This document shows positions 12,355 to 23,900 of a stretch of 64,000 bases of DNA, one piece after another. Location: positions 17,422,501 through 17,486,500 of the forward strand of contig CM028927.1 in NCBI GenBank assembly GCA_016801845.1. The letters are read 5' to 3'. The DNA is from Polydactylus sextarius (Eukaryota; Chordata; Actinopteri; Polynemidae). The notes beneath the pieces are model-generated. The model worked only from the letters and a program-made list of their open reading frames with translations, searched no databases and had not been told where the DNA came from. How positions within the stretch are numbered: the stretch's first letter is position 1; every line of letters starts with the position of its first letter. The position numbers and the translations under genes were made by a program.

Positions 12355-12935
12355 TACGAGCTAGCTAAGCTAATAGCATTCTAACCTTGCGACAACAGGG
12401 CATAAAGCTAACATTTTAGCAGTGAAACTAAGTTACTAACCTCCTGATATTACAACAATAGGGCTCCAAGTTAATTTACAGTCAGTAATACAGTTAAGCT
12501 ACACTATTAGCATTCCTACACTACAAAACCACCATTACACCAGTTAAGCTAAGCTACTAGCATCCTAACATTAAAGCAACACACAAAGCTAACATTATAC
12601 CAGCCTAGCTTACCTATTAACATCCCAATGTTACAACAACAGAGCTTAAAGCAGCAGTTAAGCTAAACTACTGGCATTCTGATATTATAGCAACACACAA
12701 AGTTAACAGCACATCAGTAAAACTAAGCTCCTACAGGGCTCAAAGTTAATAATACACTTAAGCTACGCTATTTGCATTCTAATGCTATAGCAACACATAA
12801 AGCTAACATAACACCTGTTAAGGTGAGCTACTACCATACTAACGTTACAACAACAGGGCACAATGCTAACACTACATCAGTTAAGCTAAGCTAATAGCAT
12901 TATAATGTTACAGTAAAACACGAAGCTACGTCGTA
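12355..12935 (-). repeat. Minisatellite family A, array 2 (inverted)
   Basis: About ten units that are the reverse complement of the array at 155-706: AAGCTAAGCTACTAGCAT, CTAACATTACAACAACA, then GGGCACAAAGCTAACATTA. Together with the plus-oriented array at 13838-14965 it forms a large imperfect inverted repeat with a spacer of about 0.9 kb. Confidence 0.75.
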
Positions 12936-13837
12936 CCAACAGTCCTTAAATGAGATAGTCTACCCTATGGAGAATTTCCTACTTCCGTTATTTATGAAGT
13001 TACATTTCTAGCGTATTTACGCTGTGTAAATATTTACATCTCCAGCGTATATTTATTTCCCTGGCATCTCATGACCTAACATATTTACATCATTTACCTA
13101 TTTAAATCCCCTGTGTTTACGTTCTTTACATTTACATCACATGCCACTTCTGTTGCTAGCAACAAGACCAGGGCCTAAAAGTTTACTGCCATCATCAGAA
13201 AAAAATCACTGCAACATTTTAGGTAAATATAATTCAGTACATTTACATTTAAACTACTCCTACACTCCTCCTGCTGCTCCTACAACTCTGGTCATTTCAG
13301 ACTTTTGGGGTTGTAACTCAACTTGACAAAGACGATTTTTCTAAATCTGTTTCTACTAAAGACAAGCTGAAACCAACAAATTGACACGTCACAGGGGATC
13401 AATCAAAGACTAATAGACTCATTCAATTCAGCCAAATGTTGTGCAAAGGGAATAAACAACTTTTTTTTAGCTTATTTCAGGCTGTTTTCCTCCAAAGAGC
13501 TGATATAAACAGATGGGAAAATGAGTTGTGTTTGTCAGAGGAAACAGGTGCTCGCATGCACATAATCACAGAAAAGAATAGCCCCCCCGCCCTCCAGCAC
13601 TGTACCCACTTGTGGCCCAGAGAATGGGCTCCAGCTGGGCACGGTGTATATTACACAAACGAGTGTTTTGAGTGCCTTTACAAGAGGCATTCATCTGAGG
13701 ATATGACTGTTTGCGAGGGGACAATGAGAGCCGATAGGGTCCCTGTGATTGTGATAAATGAGCTGACACAAATTAGAGTATTCGGAAACACGAGAGGCAA
13801 GCTAATTACAGGAGAGCACTGGCCCCCCTTTGGTCCT
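12936..13837. other. Spacer between inverted family A arrays, possible regulatory island
   Basis: 12936-13430 is AT-rich with repeated ATTTAC words. 13436-13838 is a compact non-repetitive block of balanced composition. The plus-strand open frame of 140 codons there has no recognisable domain, so I read the block as non-coding, possibly regulatory. Confidence 0.35.
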
Positions 13838-14965
13838 GTCGTAATGTTAGGATGCTAGTAGCTTAGCTTAGCTGATATAATGTCAACTTCGTGCTATGTT
13901 GCTGTAATGTTGTAATGCAAGTAGCTTAGCTTGAATGTTGTAATGTTAACTTTTTGTGTTGTAATTTTAAGAGTAGTAGCTTAACTGGTGTAAAGTTAGC
14001 TATGTGCCTTGTTGTAATGTTAGAGTGCTGGTAGCTTAGCTTAACTGATATAATGTTATCCTTATACCCTGTTGTACTATTAAAATGCCAGTAGTTTAGC
14101 TTGACTGTTGTAATGTTAGCTTTTTATCTTGTTGTTGTACCATTACAATACTAGTAGCTATGCCTTGTTGTAGCGATGTTGTAGCGATGTAAGAATGTTA
14201 TTAGCTTAGCATGACTGCTGTAATGTTAGAATGCTAGTAGCTTAGCTTAGCTGATACAGTGTTAGCTTTGTGGATTGTTATTGCAACGTTTGAATGCTAG
14301 TGGTTTAGTTTAACCAATGTCATGTTAGCTTTATGTGTTGCTGTAATGTTAAGATGCTAGCATCTTAGCTTAACTGATGTAAAATTAGCTTTGTGCCTTG
14401 TTGTAATGTCAGCGTACTAATAGCTTAGCTTAACTGATATAATGTTAGCTTTGTACCTTGTTGTACTGTTAAAATGCTTGGCCTAGCTTGTTGTGTAATA
14501 TTACCTTTGTATCTTGTACTAAAAAAATTACAACGCTAGTAGCTTAGCTGATATAATGTTAGCTTTGTGTCATGTTGCAGTGTTGAAATGCTTGTAGCTT
14601 TGCTTGACTGATAATGTTTGCTTTTTTTTAATTTTTTTGTAATTTTATGTTAGTGGCTTAGCCTAACTGATGTATAATTAGCTTTATTCCTCATTCTAAT
14701 GTTAGAATGCTATTAGCTTAATTTAACTGATGTAAAATTAGCTTGTTGTAGTGACTACAATGCCAGTAGTTTAGCTTAATTGATGTAATGTTAGCTTCGT
14801 GTCTTGTTCTGATATTAGTATGCTAATAGCTTAGCCTAACTGACATAACAATGACAGTAGCTTAGCTTAATTGATGTATAATGTTAGCCTTTTGCCCTGT
14901 TGTTGTAATGTATGTTAGAATGCTAGTAGCTTCGCACAAATGACTTAATGTTAGCTTTGTAGTAA
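13838..14965 (+). repeat. Minisatellite family A, array 3
   Basis: The longest array of the family, about 18-19 units of roughly 60 bp with ATGCTAGTAGCTTAGCTTAA and TGTTAGCTTTGTGCCTTGTT recurring in register. Divergence between units is high, so the array is old or evolving by partial homogenisation. Confidence 0.8.
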
Positions 14966-16165
14966 TTTTTGTCTCTTAGTGATGGTTTTTCAGGTTTTTG
15001 TCAGTCAGTTGGTGTTAAAATGAACACTGAGGTAAACAAGAAATAAACAAACAATGTGACAGCACTTCTGATTTGCACAACTAATTCACTGCTGCAGCTT
15101 TAGATTCACTTCTGAGTCAGCTTACACTTGTTGGAGACGAGTGTTGCACGTGTAAAGGTGTGATCAGGGTGATGCAGCAGGAGGAAGATGAGCCTGGGTG
15201 TTTCTCATCACCTCTGTCAAGTAGTAAACCAGGCGTTTGAAGAGGCGACATCACATCTTCACTGGAGGCACAGTAAGTGCAGAAATACTTTATTTTTCCA
15301 TTAATTGTGACGCTTTCAACGAAGAGAAGTATAGAAGTGTCATTTTGAATAACTGAATAGAGAACTAGTTTGATGAACTTCTCTTGACTATCAATGATGA
15401 AACGTCAATATCAAAGATGAGCTGCAGCAGATCTTTGTTTTACATTTTAAAAAAAAGTACTTCCTGTTTTTTTTCTAAATATATGTGAGTATATAAGTGA
15501 CGGTACAGAGTCTGACTGAGGAGAAGCAGTGCACACCTTTAGGTAGGCGCAACATCTCATCTATAACTTTATCTGATAAAATAATCTAATGTGATATAAT
15601 TGCTGTTGCTAAATTCAAAATCTCATTTCTATATTAATTCATATATGTCTTTATTCATTGAAAAGCAGGTAGAAGCTGTTAGAGGTCAAATAAAAAGCTG
15701 TTTTAGTTGTTGGATGCTGTAATTTTGCTGAACAGAAATGTTTCCGTGCCGGAGAAAAATGCTACATAACCATACTTCCTTTGATGCCATTTCTCAGAAA
15801 AACAATCAACACGTCTTTTTTCTCCCTCCTGATATGGTTTCACAGAAACAGTATTTTTTTTAAAAAAAAGAAACTGTGGCTACGAGCATCATTTTTTTTT
15901 TTTTTTTTCATTCTGCAGTGAAACAGTTATAAGAAGTAAACAGCAGATACATCAGAGTCTTTGTGGTGGTTTAACAAACAAAGCGTTGGGTGGGTACTTG
16001 AACTTCCTCAACCTGTTTACTGAAAACGCTCTAATAAATCAGACGTTTTTGAAGTTTTCTTCAGTGTTAAAGTTGTATTTTATAATCGTTACAGACTTCA
16101 AAAGCTAAACGCTAACTGGTTGTATTGATCCACCTTCATCTCTAAAACAGAAACAAAGAAACTAA
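14966..16165. other. Non-repetitive sequence with a second TATA-like element
   Basis: TATATAAGT lies at 15490-15498 and CTTTAGGTAGGC about 45 bp further on could be a weak donor. Poly-T runs lie near 15892-15908. No ORF or domain is recognisable. Confidence 0.35.
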
Positions 16166-17095
16166 AGTCACTGATGTTTTTTATGTCTTGTGAATGTTGG
16201 GAATCTGTGAATCTATGGTTGTTTTGGTTTTTTTCTGGTTCTTCTCCGGGTCTTTGTGGCCATTTCGTGTCTTGTGGTTGTTTTACGTCCGTTTCTGGTC
16301 TCTTTGATGTTATTTCTGGTCATTTTTTTGTCTGATTGAGATTGTTTAGCATCTTCCTGTCCTTCATTTTGTATCTTTATTGTCGTTTCACGTCTTAGTT
16401 GTGGTCTTTTTACTTCTCTTTCTGATAGTTTTGTAGCTTTTTAGTGTTCACTTTGTTTCTGTTTAGTTATTGTTACATATCCATTGTGGTTTTGCATTTC
16501 TTTGGTGATTTTATGTCTGTCTGAATTCAGTTTGTGTACATGTGTACATTAATAATCATTTTGCATCTTGTGGTTGTTTTATGTCTTTTTGTGGATGTTT
16601 TACATCTCACTATCATCACTTTACAGTTACTTTGTAACCTTTCATATTCATTTTCTGTCCTTGTTGGTCTCATACATCTTGGCTGTGGCCATTTTGCATC
16701 TTGTCGTCACAGTTTTGAGACGTGGTGTTGACGTCTTTTTTGTCGTTCTCTGGTCTCTGTCATTGCATCTTGTGGTTATTTCGTGTTTCTTTGTTTCTTT
16801 GCATCTTACTGTTGTCACTTTCCATCTCTTTCTGGTTTTATCAAGTCTCCTTGTGTTTATTTGAGGTCTCTGTGTCTCTTTGATGTCATTTTGCATATTT
16901 CTGTGGTCACTTTTGGTATCATTATATGTCCTTATAGATGTTTTGTACCTTGTGTATTGTCACTTCCTGTATCTCTTGTCCCTATCGTCATTTTACGTCA
17001 TTTTATAGTATCTCTGACATTATTTTACGTCTTACTGTTGTCACTTTGTGTCACTCTCTGGTATCTTTGTTGTCATTCAGTATCATGCCAGGGTC
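16165..17095 (-). repeat. Minisatellite family F, T-rich strand (TTTTGTGTCTCT type)
   Basis: Degenerate short-period repeat with TTTTACGTC, TTGTGGTTGTTTT, CTGGTCTCTTTG and TGTCATTTTGCATCTT words. It is the opposite-strand counterpart of the purine-rich array at 57120-58560. The overlapping frames at 16534-17145 on both strands are repeat readthrough. Confidence 0.7.
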
Positions 17096-17149
17096 TGTTT
17101 AAGCTTGACACATCAAATAATAGCCAGAAAATTCAGTTTCTTTGATCTG

Positions 17150-17532
17150 AGGTGTTTATTAAACCTTTTAACAAATTACAAAAAAAGCTAAATCATTTTA
17201 TTTATAATATTTTTTGCTTTTATTTATTTGGTTATTTTTACTTTTTTTTTAACATATTATTTTACATGATTTTTTATATTTTATTTTTAATTATTTTTAC
17301 ATTATAAATTTATTTTATTCATTTTATTTTTTTATTTGATTCTCATCATTTTGATAGAAGATAGACGAGTCAGAAACTCATGTATCACATATGATGCAGT
17401 TGACAATAAAGGGTTAAAGATTTTAGTAATTTAGTCTCTAATGGATTATAAGAAAACACCTTTTATTTTTATTTATTTTATATATATATATATATAATTT
17501 TATATTTTATTTTAAAATATATATATATATAT
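17150..17532. repeat. AT-rich block with TA microsatellites
   Basis: Extremely AT-rich sequence (TTTATTTTATT words) with TA dinucleotide runs near 17481-17496 and 17517-17532. It ends abruptly at the start of the NEDD9 promoter, where GC content rises. Confidence 0.75.
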
Positions 17533-17549
17533 CGTGTTGTTGGTGACGA

Positions 17550-17740
17550 TGACGTCACTCGCTACAGCAGGGGGCGGGCCGGTTCATTCCATTCTGAGAT
17601 GTGGGCGGGAACAGAACGTTCTCCGCCAACCAATGAGCAGTCGTGTATGTAAATGAGGGGGCGGGGCCAGCGTGTAGAGGCTCTGCCTGACGTGCAGCGG
17701 CGTCAGTGATTCCTGGTGTTTGTCGTGAGCGGAGCTTTGA
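17550..17740 (+). promoter_or_regulatory. NEDD9: NEDD9 proximal promoter (CRE, GC boxes, CCAAT box)
   Basis: A CpG-rich segment between AT-rich flanks. A perfect cAMP-response element TGACGTCA is at 17550-17557. Sp1-type GC boxes lie at 17571-17578, 17603-17608 and 17657-17666. A CCAAT box is at 17630-17634. An nGAAnnTTCn-type palindrome, AGAACGTTCT, is at 17613-17622. There is no TATA box at the right spacing, so initiation is probably dispersed around 17680-17740. The first coding exon starts 175 bp after this segment. The motifs are seen; their use is inferred. Confidence 0.6.
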
Positions 17741-17746
17741 CCGCGG

Positions 17747-17770
17747 ATGGTTCAACGATACAACAACTGA
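17747..17770 (+). promoter_or_regulatory. Upstream ORF 1 in the NEDD9 leader
   Basis: ATG followed by six sense codons and a TGA (MVQRYNN), 168 nt upstream of the NEDD9 start. It matters only if transcription starts before 17747, which the promoter motifs make likely. Confidence 0.35.
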
Positions 17771-17793
17771 ACTAAACCCTGACTCAGACTCTC

Positions 17794-17817
17794 ATGAGTC
17801 GCTCTTTGCTGCAATAA
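17794..17817 (+). promoter_or_regulatory. Upstream ORF 2 in the NEDD9 leader
   Basis: A second short frame (MSRSLLQ, then TAA), just before the poly-T run. It ends about 100 nt before the NEDD9 ATG, leaving room for reinitiation. Confidence 0.35.
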
Positions 17818-17830
17818 AACGGATATTACT

Positions 17831-17854
17831 ACTTTTTTTTTTTTTTTTTTTTTT
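17831..17854 (+). repeat. Poly-T run in the NEDD9 leader
   Basis: An almost pure T run followed by ATTATTG and further T-rich sequence, ending in CGCACAG at 17894-17900. The whole looks like a polypyrimidine tract with a 3' splice site, so the leader may contain an intron or receive upstream exons. Long T runs are also length-variable. Confidence 0.5.
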
Positions 17855-17914
17855 AATTATTGTTTTTTTGTTGTTGTTCTTTAAACCGGAGTCGCACAGA
17901 AGAGCTGCTGCAAA

Positions 17915-17926
17915 ATGAAATACAAA
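17915..17926 (+). CDS. NEDD9: NEDD9 coding exon 1 (MKYK)
   Basis: ATGAAATACAAA followed by the donor GTAAGT. It encodes MKYK, identical to the first four residues of human NEDD9, and ends in phase 0 to join the SH3 exon 13.2 kb downstream. This tiny exon was located from the known protein start and the donor. Confidence 0.9.
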
Positions 17927-20900
17927 GTAAGTCAGATCATTTAGTGTTTTGTATCTAAAAAACTTTTCTTTTTTTTAAGATTTATTTTAAATTATCTGGT
18001 TAGATAGAAATAAAAAAGAGGGGAAAGTGCACTTAAACAGGAGCTGTCACTTTTCTATCTCTGTATTAATAGTTGATATATGTGTTACTATATTAAATAC
18101 CACCAGGCGTTAATAAGCAAACCACTGCCTCTTCACCCCCAAACCCTCTGTAGTAATATTACATATGTTGTTATTGTCTCACAGCTGCTTGTTATATTCA
18201 TTTTACTTTCATATATCATGAAGAAACATATTAAATCTGCACTTTAATGGACTTAAATGCCAGAAAATGTTAATTATTACATGTGAACGTCAGTAACAGA
18301 AAGTGTATGGTCATATTTTCAACATGGTTTGACCTCTGGACCAGTCAGTGTCTCTGTTGTGTCTGTTAATCTTTTGTCTTTTGACAAAAGCTTATACTTT
18401 GTTACCAATTTGTGATGTCTTTCCTTTGCTTCACCATATTAGGGAAGCAGATGCTGAATTGAGTTTGGATGATTCAGATTTCTTTTTGTTTTTAGGGCAG
18501 TGGCTGTTTTATGTGTGAAAGTGTGAGGTTGCAGTTTTTTGTCAGTTTGAGTTATGTCTCAGACTCTTGAGATGATGTATAATTTAAGTCCTGGTGGGTT
18601 TGGTTGTGATTGGAGGGCGTGCAGCTCATGTATGTAACATACGTCACGGTCCAGACTGACTCATCGTCCTCGCACAAATGTTTTACTATGTCCAGATGAG
18701 ATAGGAGAGAGAGAGAGAGCTTGGAAACTGTTGCTTTGCTTATGATAAACATATCTTTGTTAGGCAACATTGAGGTGACAAGGAGAGAGAGAGAGAGAGA
18801 GAGTGAAGGAAAGTGGGAAACTGGACAGCGAACACGCCACCATCACGGTTGGATGACAGGACCTCGTTCAGAGATGTCAAAGTTTACAAAGCTGCTGTTT
18901 GATCTGAGCTGCAGTGAACTATTCACAGCTATATTAAGATTCACTTTCCCCCCCTGCTGAGCGGTAATGTTTCCACACGGGCTTAACGAGGTGGCGGCTG
19001 GTGGTCGACTGGTCGTGGCCTCACCTGTCACATGTCCTGAGTTGAGATGCTGCTGCCTCCTTTTCCTCCATGACATCAGAGATGGTTTCCAACAGGCGAT
19101 CAGGTGCGAAGGCGAAGCTTTTCTTCCATAGGTCACCAACTAATGCGTATAATCCCCCTCCACCACCATGACAGTGTCCCAGGGATTTCTGAGGAGAAAG
19201 AGCGTGACAGATAAAGACAGAAAGAGATGACACCTGGAGATGTTCAACCATCCAGACAGAAATATTAAACATGAGGAAAGAGCCAGCAGACTGTTAGCTT
19301 AGCATAACGTAAACAACAGAAAGTAAACACGTTTTAACTCTTTGGAGTTGGAGTTAAAGTTTAAATAAAGTAAGTACAAAGAGTGAGTGATTTTTCTACA
19401 TTGGCTAAGCTAAGCTAATCATCTACTGACTGTAGCTTCATATTTATCTGTTAGCCTGCGTCAGTCCAAACATAAATATCAATTATGATGCTAACTTATC
19501 AGAGCATAAAGAACATGTATTAAACACAATGTACTTTTATAGATTCAATAAACAAAATGTAACCAACAGAACCAAGCTAGCAGTTTTCCTCTGTTTCCAG
19601 TATTTATGCCAAGCTAAGCTAATTGTTATTAGCTTGCCTTGTGAAGCTAAACTAACTGCCTTAGATTTATTCATTAGTCTCCTCCAATCCAAACATAAAC
19701 ATCAAATATGAGGCTAGCTTAGCATAGCTAGCAGTTTTCCTCCGTTTCCAGTGTTTATGCTAAGCTAAGCTAGACAGCTACGGACTGTAGCTTCATATTA
19801 ACTTGAGAGTGGTGTCAATCGTCTCATCTTATTTATCCAAACCAACACTAATACTGGCAGTTTTTTATATGCTGCAGTGTTACGATATTAGCTGATATTA
19901 GCTTAAATTTAAACCAAAACTTTTGTGTGAAAGACTCACACAGAACAAATAGTTAAAGTGCTGTGACACATCTCAACTTTAAAAACTCTTACGTCGACTT
20001 TCTACCACCTTTATAAAGTCATTCCTTCGTAGCTGACGTAACCGTTGCAGAAATAGCTTCACAACCACAGTGAACAGTGATTAGGTGAACCCGTACTCTG
20101 GCCAATGTGTGTGTGTGTGTTTTTATGGGTTCAGGTTCCAGGCGCTGGTCCAAGAAAAAAAAAAAAAAAAAAAAAAAAGAGAGCGGGGCAGACATTGTTC
20201 TGAGGAGGAGGAGGGTCTGTGATGCTGAAAGGGGGTTTGGTAGAAAATGAAAGAGAGAGGAAGTTGTGGGGGGGGACAAGAGGGCAAACAAGAAGAGTTG
20301 GGTGTATTGTGGGTGAGTTGGGATTGGGAGGGGGTGTGTGGGGGGGGGGGTGGCCCCGTGAGAATGGGAGCAAACGAGGCGATGGTGCATGGGAAGGTTG
20401 TTGAAAAGATGCACATGATTGTTTCAAGGTGCCTCTTTACATTGTTAATGAGTCTGGTAGCGTTTAGGCGGGGGCACGTGAAAGTTTAGGAGCTCCAGTT
20501 TTAGTTGATTTTGTGCTGAATCTCGTCTCTGCAACATTTCCATCGAGCGTGAAGAGCTTTTCTCCCCCCACCACCACCTCAGAGCGAATGAATAGCAGTC
20601 CAACCCCCCCCTCCATCCCCGACTGTGAACCATCTATTAACATTTGAAAACCGTCAGCGGGAAGACAGACGACATTGTGTGTTGATTTCAGACAGAAAAA
20701 AAATAACACAAGAACAAGAGTTCAACGTCAGCAACAATGCAAATAATCATTTCCATGTTTGACCTTTTGGCAGAAATAATTCTCACCCCCCTCCTTGGTC
20801 CTTCCTGCTGAGGAATCCCAACTATTTCACAGGGTCATCTCTCAAGTCTTAGTCAGAGCCGGCGTCAAACAATGAATGAGTTCATACGACTGTCGATTGA

Positions 20901-23900
20901 AGATGTCAGATAATCAATCAATTGATCGTTTTGGCCATTTTTCATCTCTTCATTCTTAAAAGAAAAACTTCAAAGTCAATGACTCCTCTTGTTGGACCTT
21001 TCTTTGTAAAAAAAAAAAAAAAAATCCAAATTTCTTGAATAATCGATCACTTAAATTTGTTTTCTTGTTTTAATTTGATTATTTAAACCATATACATAAG
21101 AGGACACTGTCATTTCAGCTATTTTTCAATCAAAATTATAAAATATTTTCTGGTTTTAGTTTCTGAAATGTGAGTTTTTGTTGCTAACACCTGAATATAT
21201 TTTCATTTTGGACTTGGTGGATTTTACAACAAGGAACTTGAAGCCTTAACCTTGGGGTGAATGACAATAAAAGTGATAAAAGTGGCCACAACAGTCCAAT
21301 AAAACTGCTTGTAATAAACCTTTTGATTTCTATTGTTCAGGTTTTGTCATAACTTTTCTTGGTGTCAGTCCCGAGTTTCCTGTTGAAGTTTTTATTTAAA
21401 TTTAATCTTTTCTTTTACCATTAAACCTTTTTAATAAGCTAAAATTGCAAAAGAAATAACAGGATTTATAAGGAGTTTGGATCTTTTCAGCAGAATCAAA
21501 GTCTCAGAAAAAAAAAAAAAAGGGTGAATCTTTCCTCCTAATAACAAAAGAGTCTCCTTTTATCCCCGGTAGCCTTCACGTTTCAAAGGGGGAAGATGGC
21601 AGCCTCTGTTGTTCGTCTTATGCGTAGCGTGAAATCAGGGGGACACTGGAGTGAATCTCCATCTCATTAACGATTCCTATATGTAAAAGATGTTCAATGT
21701 GTCCCTGCAGAGATACCATGAGACATATTTCGCAGCTCGGGTTTAATGCCCCTTGCAGGGATTAGCTGAGATGCGTCTCTTGGGGTTACGGCGATGAGCT
21801 CGTGTCCTCTCATTTGGCCGTTGATGCCAAGTTTGGATAAAATCCACATCATCTCTGCGTTTGGCAGAAGTGTGCGCTGGTTGGCCGCCGTCCATTGAAT
21901 ACTGTTGTTTTTTTTTTTTTTTTTTTTTGTGGTACGTTGTGTCTTTTGGTTGAAGGGCAGTTTCTGTTTCTGTCACTTTCCCAAGTGATTTGGCAGAATA
22001 TGAGAGGTGACATTGCACAATATATACTTCCTCCTGCCCCCAAACCAACAACAAAATTTGATACACGTTCCAGAGAATACCTTCAGTGTGGTTTTCACGT
22101 CTAATTATAGGTTGGACTTGGCGTTCGTCGAGGAGCGAGTCCAACATGTGAAACGATAAAGACGGGAGGTCGCCAGTAGCTCGGACGTGTCCAGGAGGAA
22201 ATGTCAAGTTACCTTGTAGTTTATGTGACAGTAAAAAAAATAAAACAACCCTGATGAATGGACTGAGTGAGAAGCAGGCGTTGGAGGAATACAGTCACTT
22301 TACCCAAGAAATTACTGAAATCACTTCCTGTGAGTTAAGCTACGAGGTCGTGTTTCGTCACGACTTTTTGCTGCTGCAGATAACAACTAATGATAAGGGT
22401 TGTTGGGTAGTTTAGCAAATAGCAAACCACAAAGTCAGACACTGTTGCAAAATTTAGTGTTGCTGTGGAGCTTTAGCCCTAAAGTTTTTTTTGCTTTGCT
22501 TATATGAATTACTTCCAACTCTCAGTTAACTCTAGTTCACACTAGTCGACTTGACCATCGGCCTCCAGTGGTGGTGTCTTGTGGACTTGGTCCTCTGATG
22601 GTTGGTGAATCATCAGTTAATGATCATAATGTGTGAACAGCCCTAACGACTCCATCAGAGGCCGTCGGGACCTGGTCTGAGACCGGGACTGGATCTGTCA
22701 TGTTAGAAAACTGGAGGAGTCTAAAGAGACTGACAAAGAGCGACGGCCAATCAGAGGAGGGATGTGAGATAAATGCTGCTGCCGTCTCACTGATTCACTC
22801 ATAACCACATTTAAAAGTCGGCTTTTGTTTTACTGTCACTTTCTACAAACCCCCCGCGTCTGATCCAGATGTTACCCGGTACCGGGGAGGTCTGCTGCTG
22901 ATTTCAGCTCCACCATGAAAACCAGCGTGTTGCCATGGTGATGTTTACACACTGGTTTAGCGGTTGAGTCTGTGTCGGAGGCAGCGTCTTCACCGGTGCT
23001 TGTCAACAATAAACGGCTGTAAATCACGGTGAGAAGCAGCGGCTACATCCTGTCTAGTTCACGTGACCAGACGTAGAGTTTGGTGACGTCATGGTGTGAT
23101 CGGGAGTCAATCACTGTCAAGTCTTGTAGTTGAACACTACAGGTCTCAGACCAGTCATTGAGACTCCACATCATGGGATCAAGGGTTTTGGTTCAGCAGC
23201 GCTTAGCAGGTTTAGGATGTTTATTTAACTACATTAGCGATAGTGAAAGTGTAAGTCAAAGGAAATAAAACAGTTTGTGTCAAGTATGACTTTGTTATGG
23301 CACAAATTGCTGTAGTTGAACATTTTAATGAGTCATATTTTAAGTTGCATGAGATAACAACTGGGTCAGACTGTAATATTTAACTTCCTGTTGTTTTTAC
23401 ACCACCCAGAACTCCTATTTGGATTTTAAAATTAAGATAAACCTCACCCACTTGGGTAAATAACTGCCCAGTTGTTACATGATGGGGTTGTTGTTTGGTT
23501 TACAGGGGAACTCCGTGACCATGACACAGTTTTTAGTCATGCACATAGACTGACTAAACAAAATATCACATCTCTCAAACTGAGATGTTTTGAGCGTCCG
23601 TGGTTTTCGTCGCAGCTTGCAGTGCGGTAAGACGCAACATGGCACATCATCACATCCTGTTGAAGAGGCGGTCGCTCTGCGTTTCCTCGCAGCAGCTCGT
23701 GAATCACAAATGAGAGCGGGGAAGGCGAGAGGAAGGTGGTGGGTGTCATATTTACACTGAGGGCACAATAGTCTTTTATGCAGCGCTACAGGATGAATGG
23801 AGCCTTTTTTTGTGTCTGTTTTAGCAGCTCAGTTTGCTCCGTCTTGGTATTTGAGGTTGAATGAAAAACCAGAAATATGCTGAACTAGAAAATTGCATTT

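Noticed and set aside
13436..13858. 140-codon plus-strand frame
   Set aside because: It starts in unremarkable sequence, ends within the family A repeat, and shows no domain; more likely a non-coding island.
12355..14965. CRISPR-like array
   Set aside because: Units are degenerate along their whole length, with no constant repeat and unique spacer structure, in a vertebrate genome.
16534..17145. Leu/Phe-rich frames suggesting a membrane protein
   Set aside because: Same artefact in the T-rich counterpart of the repeat.
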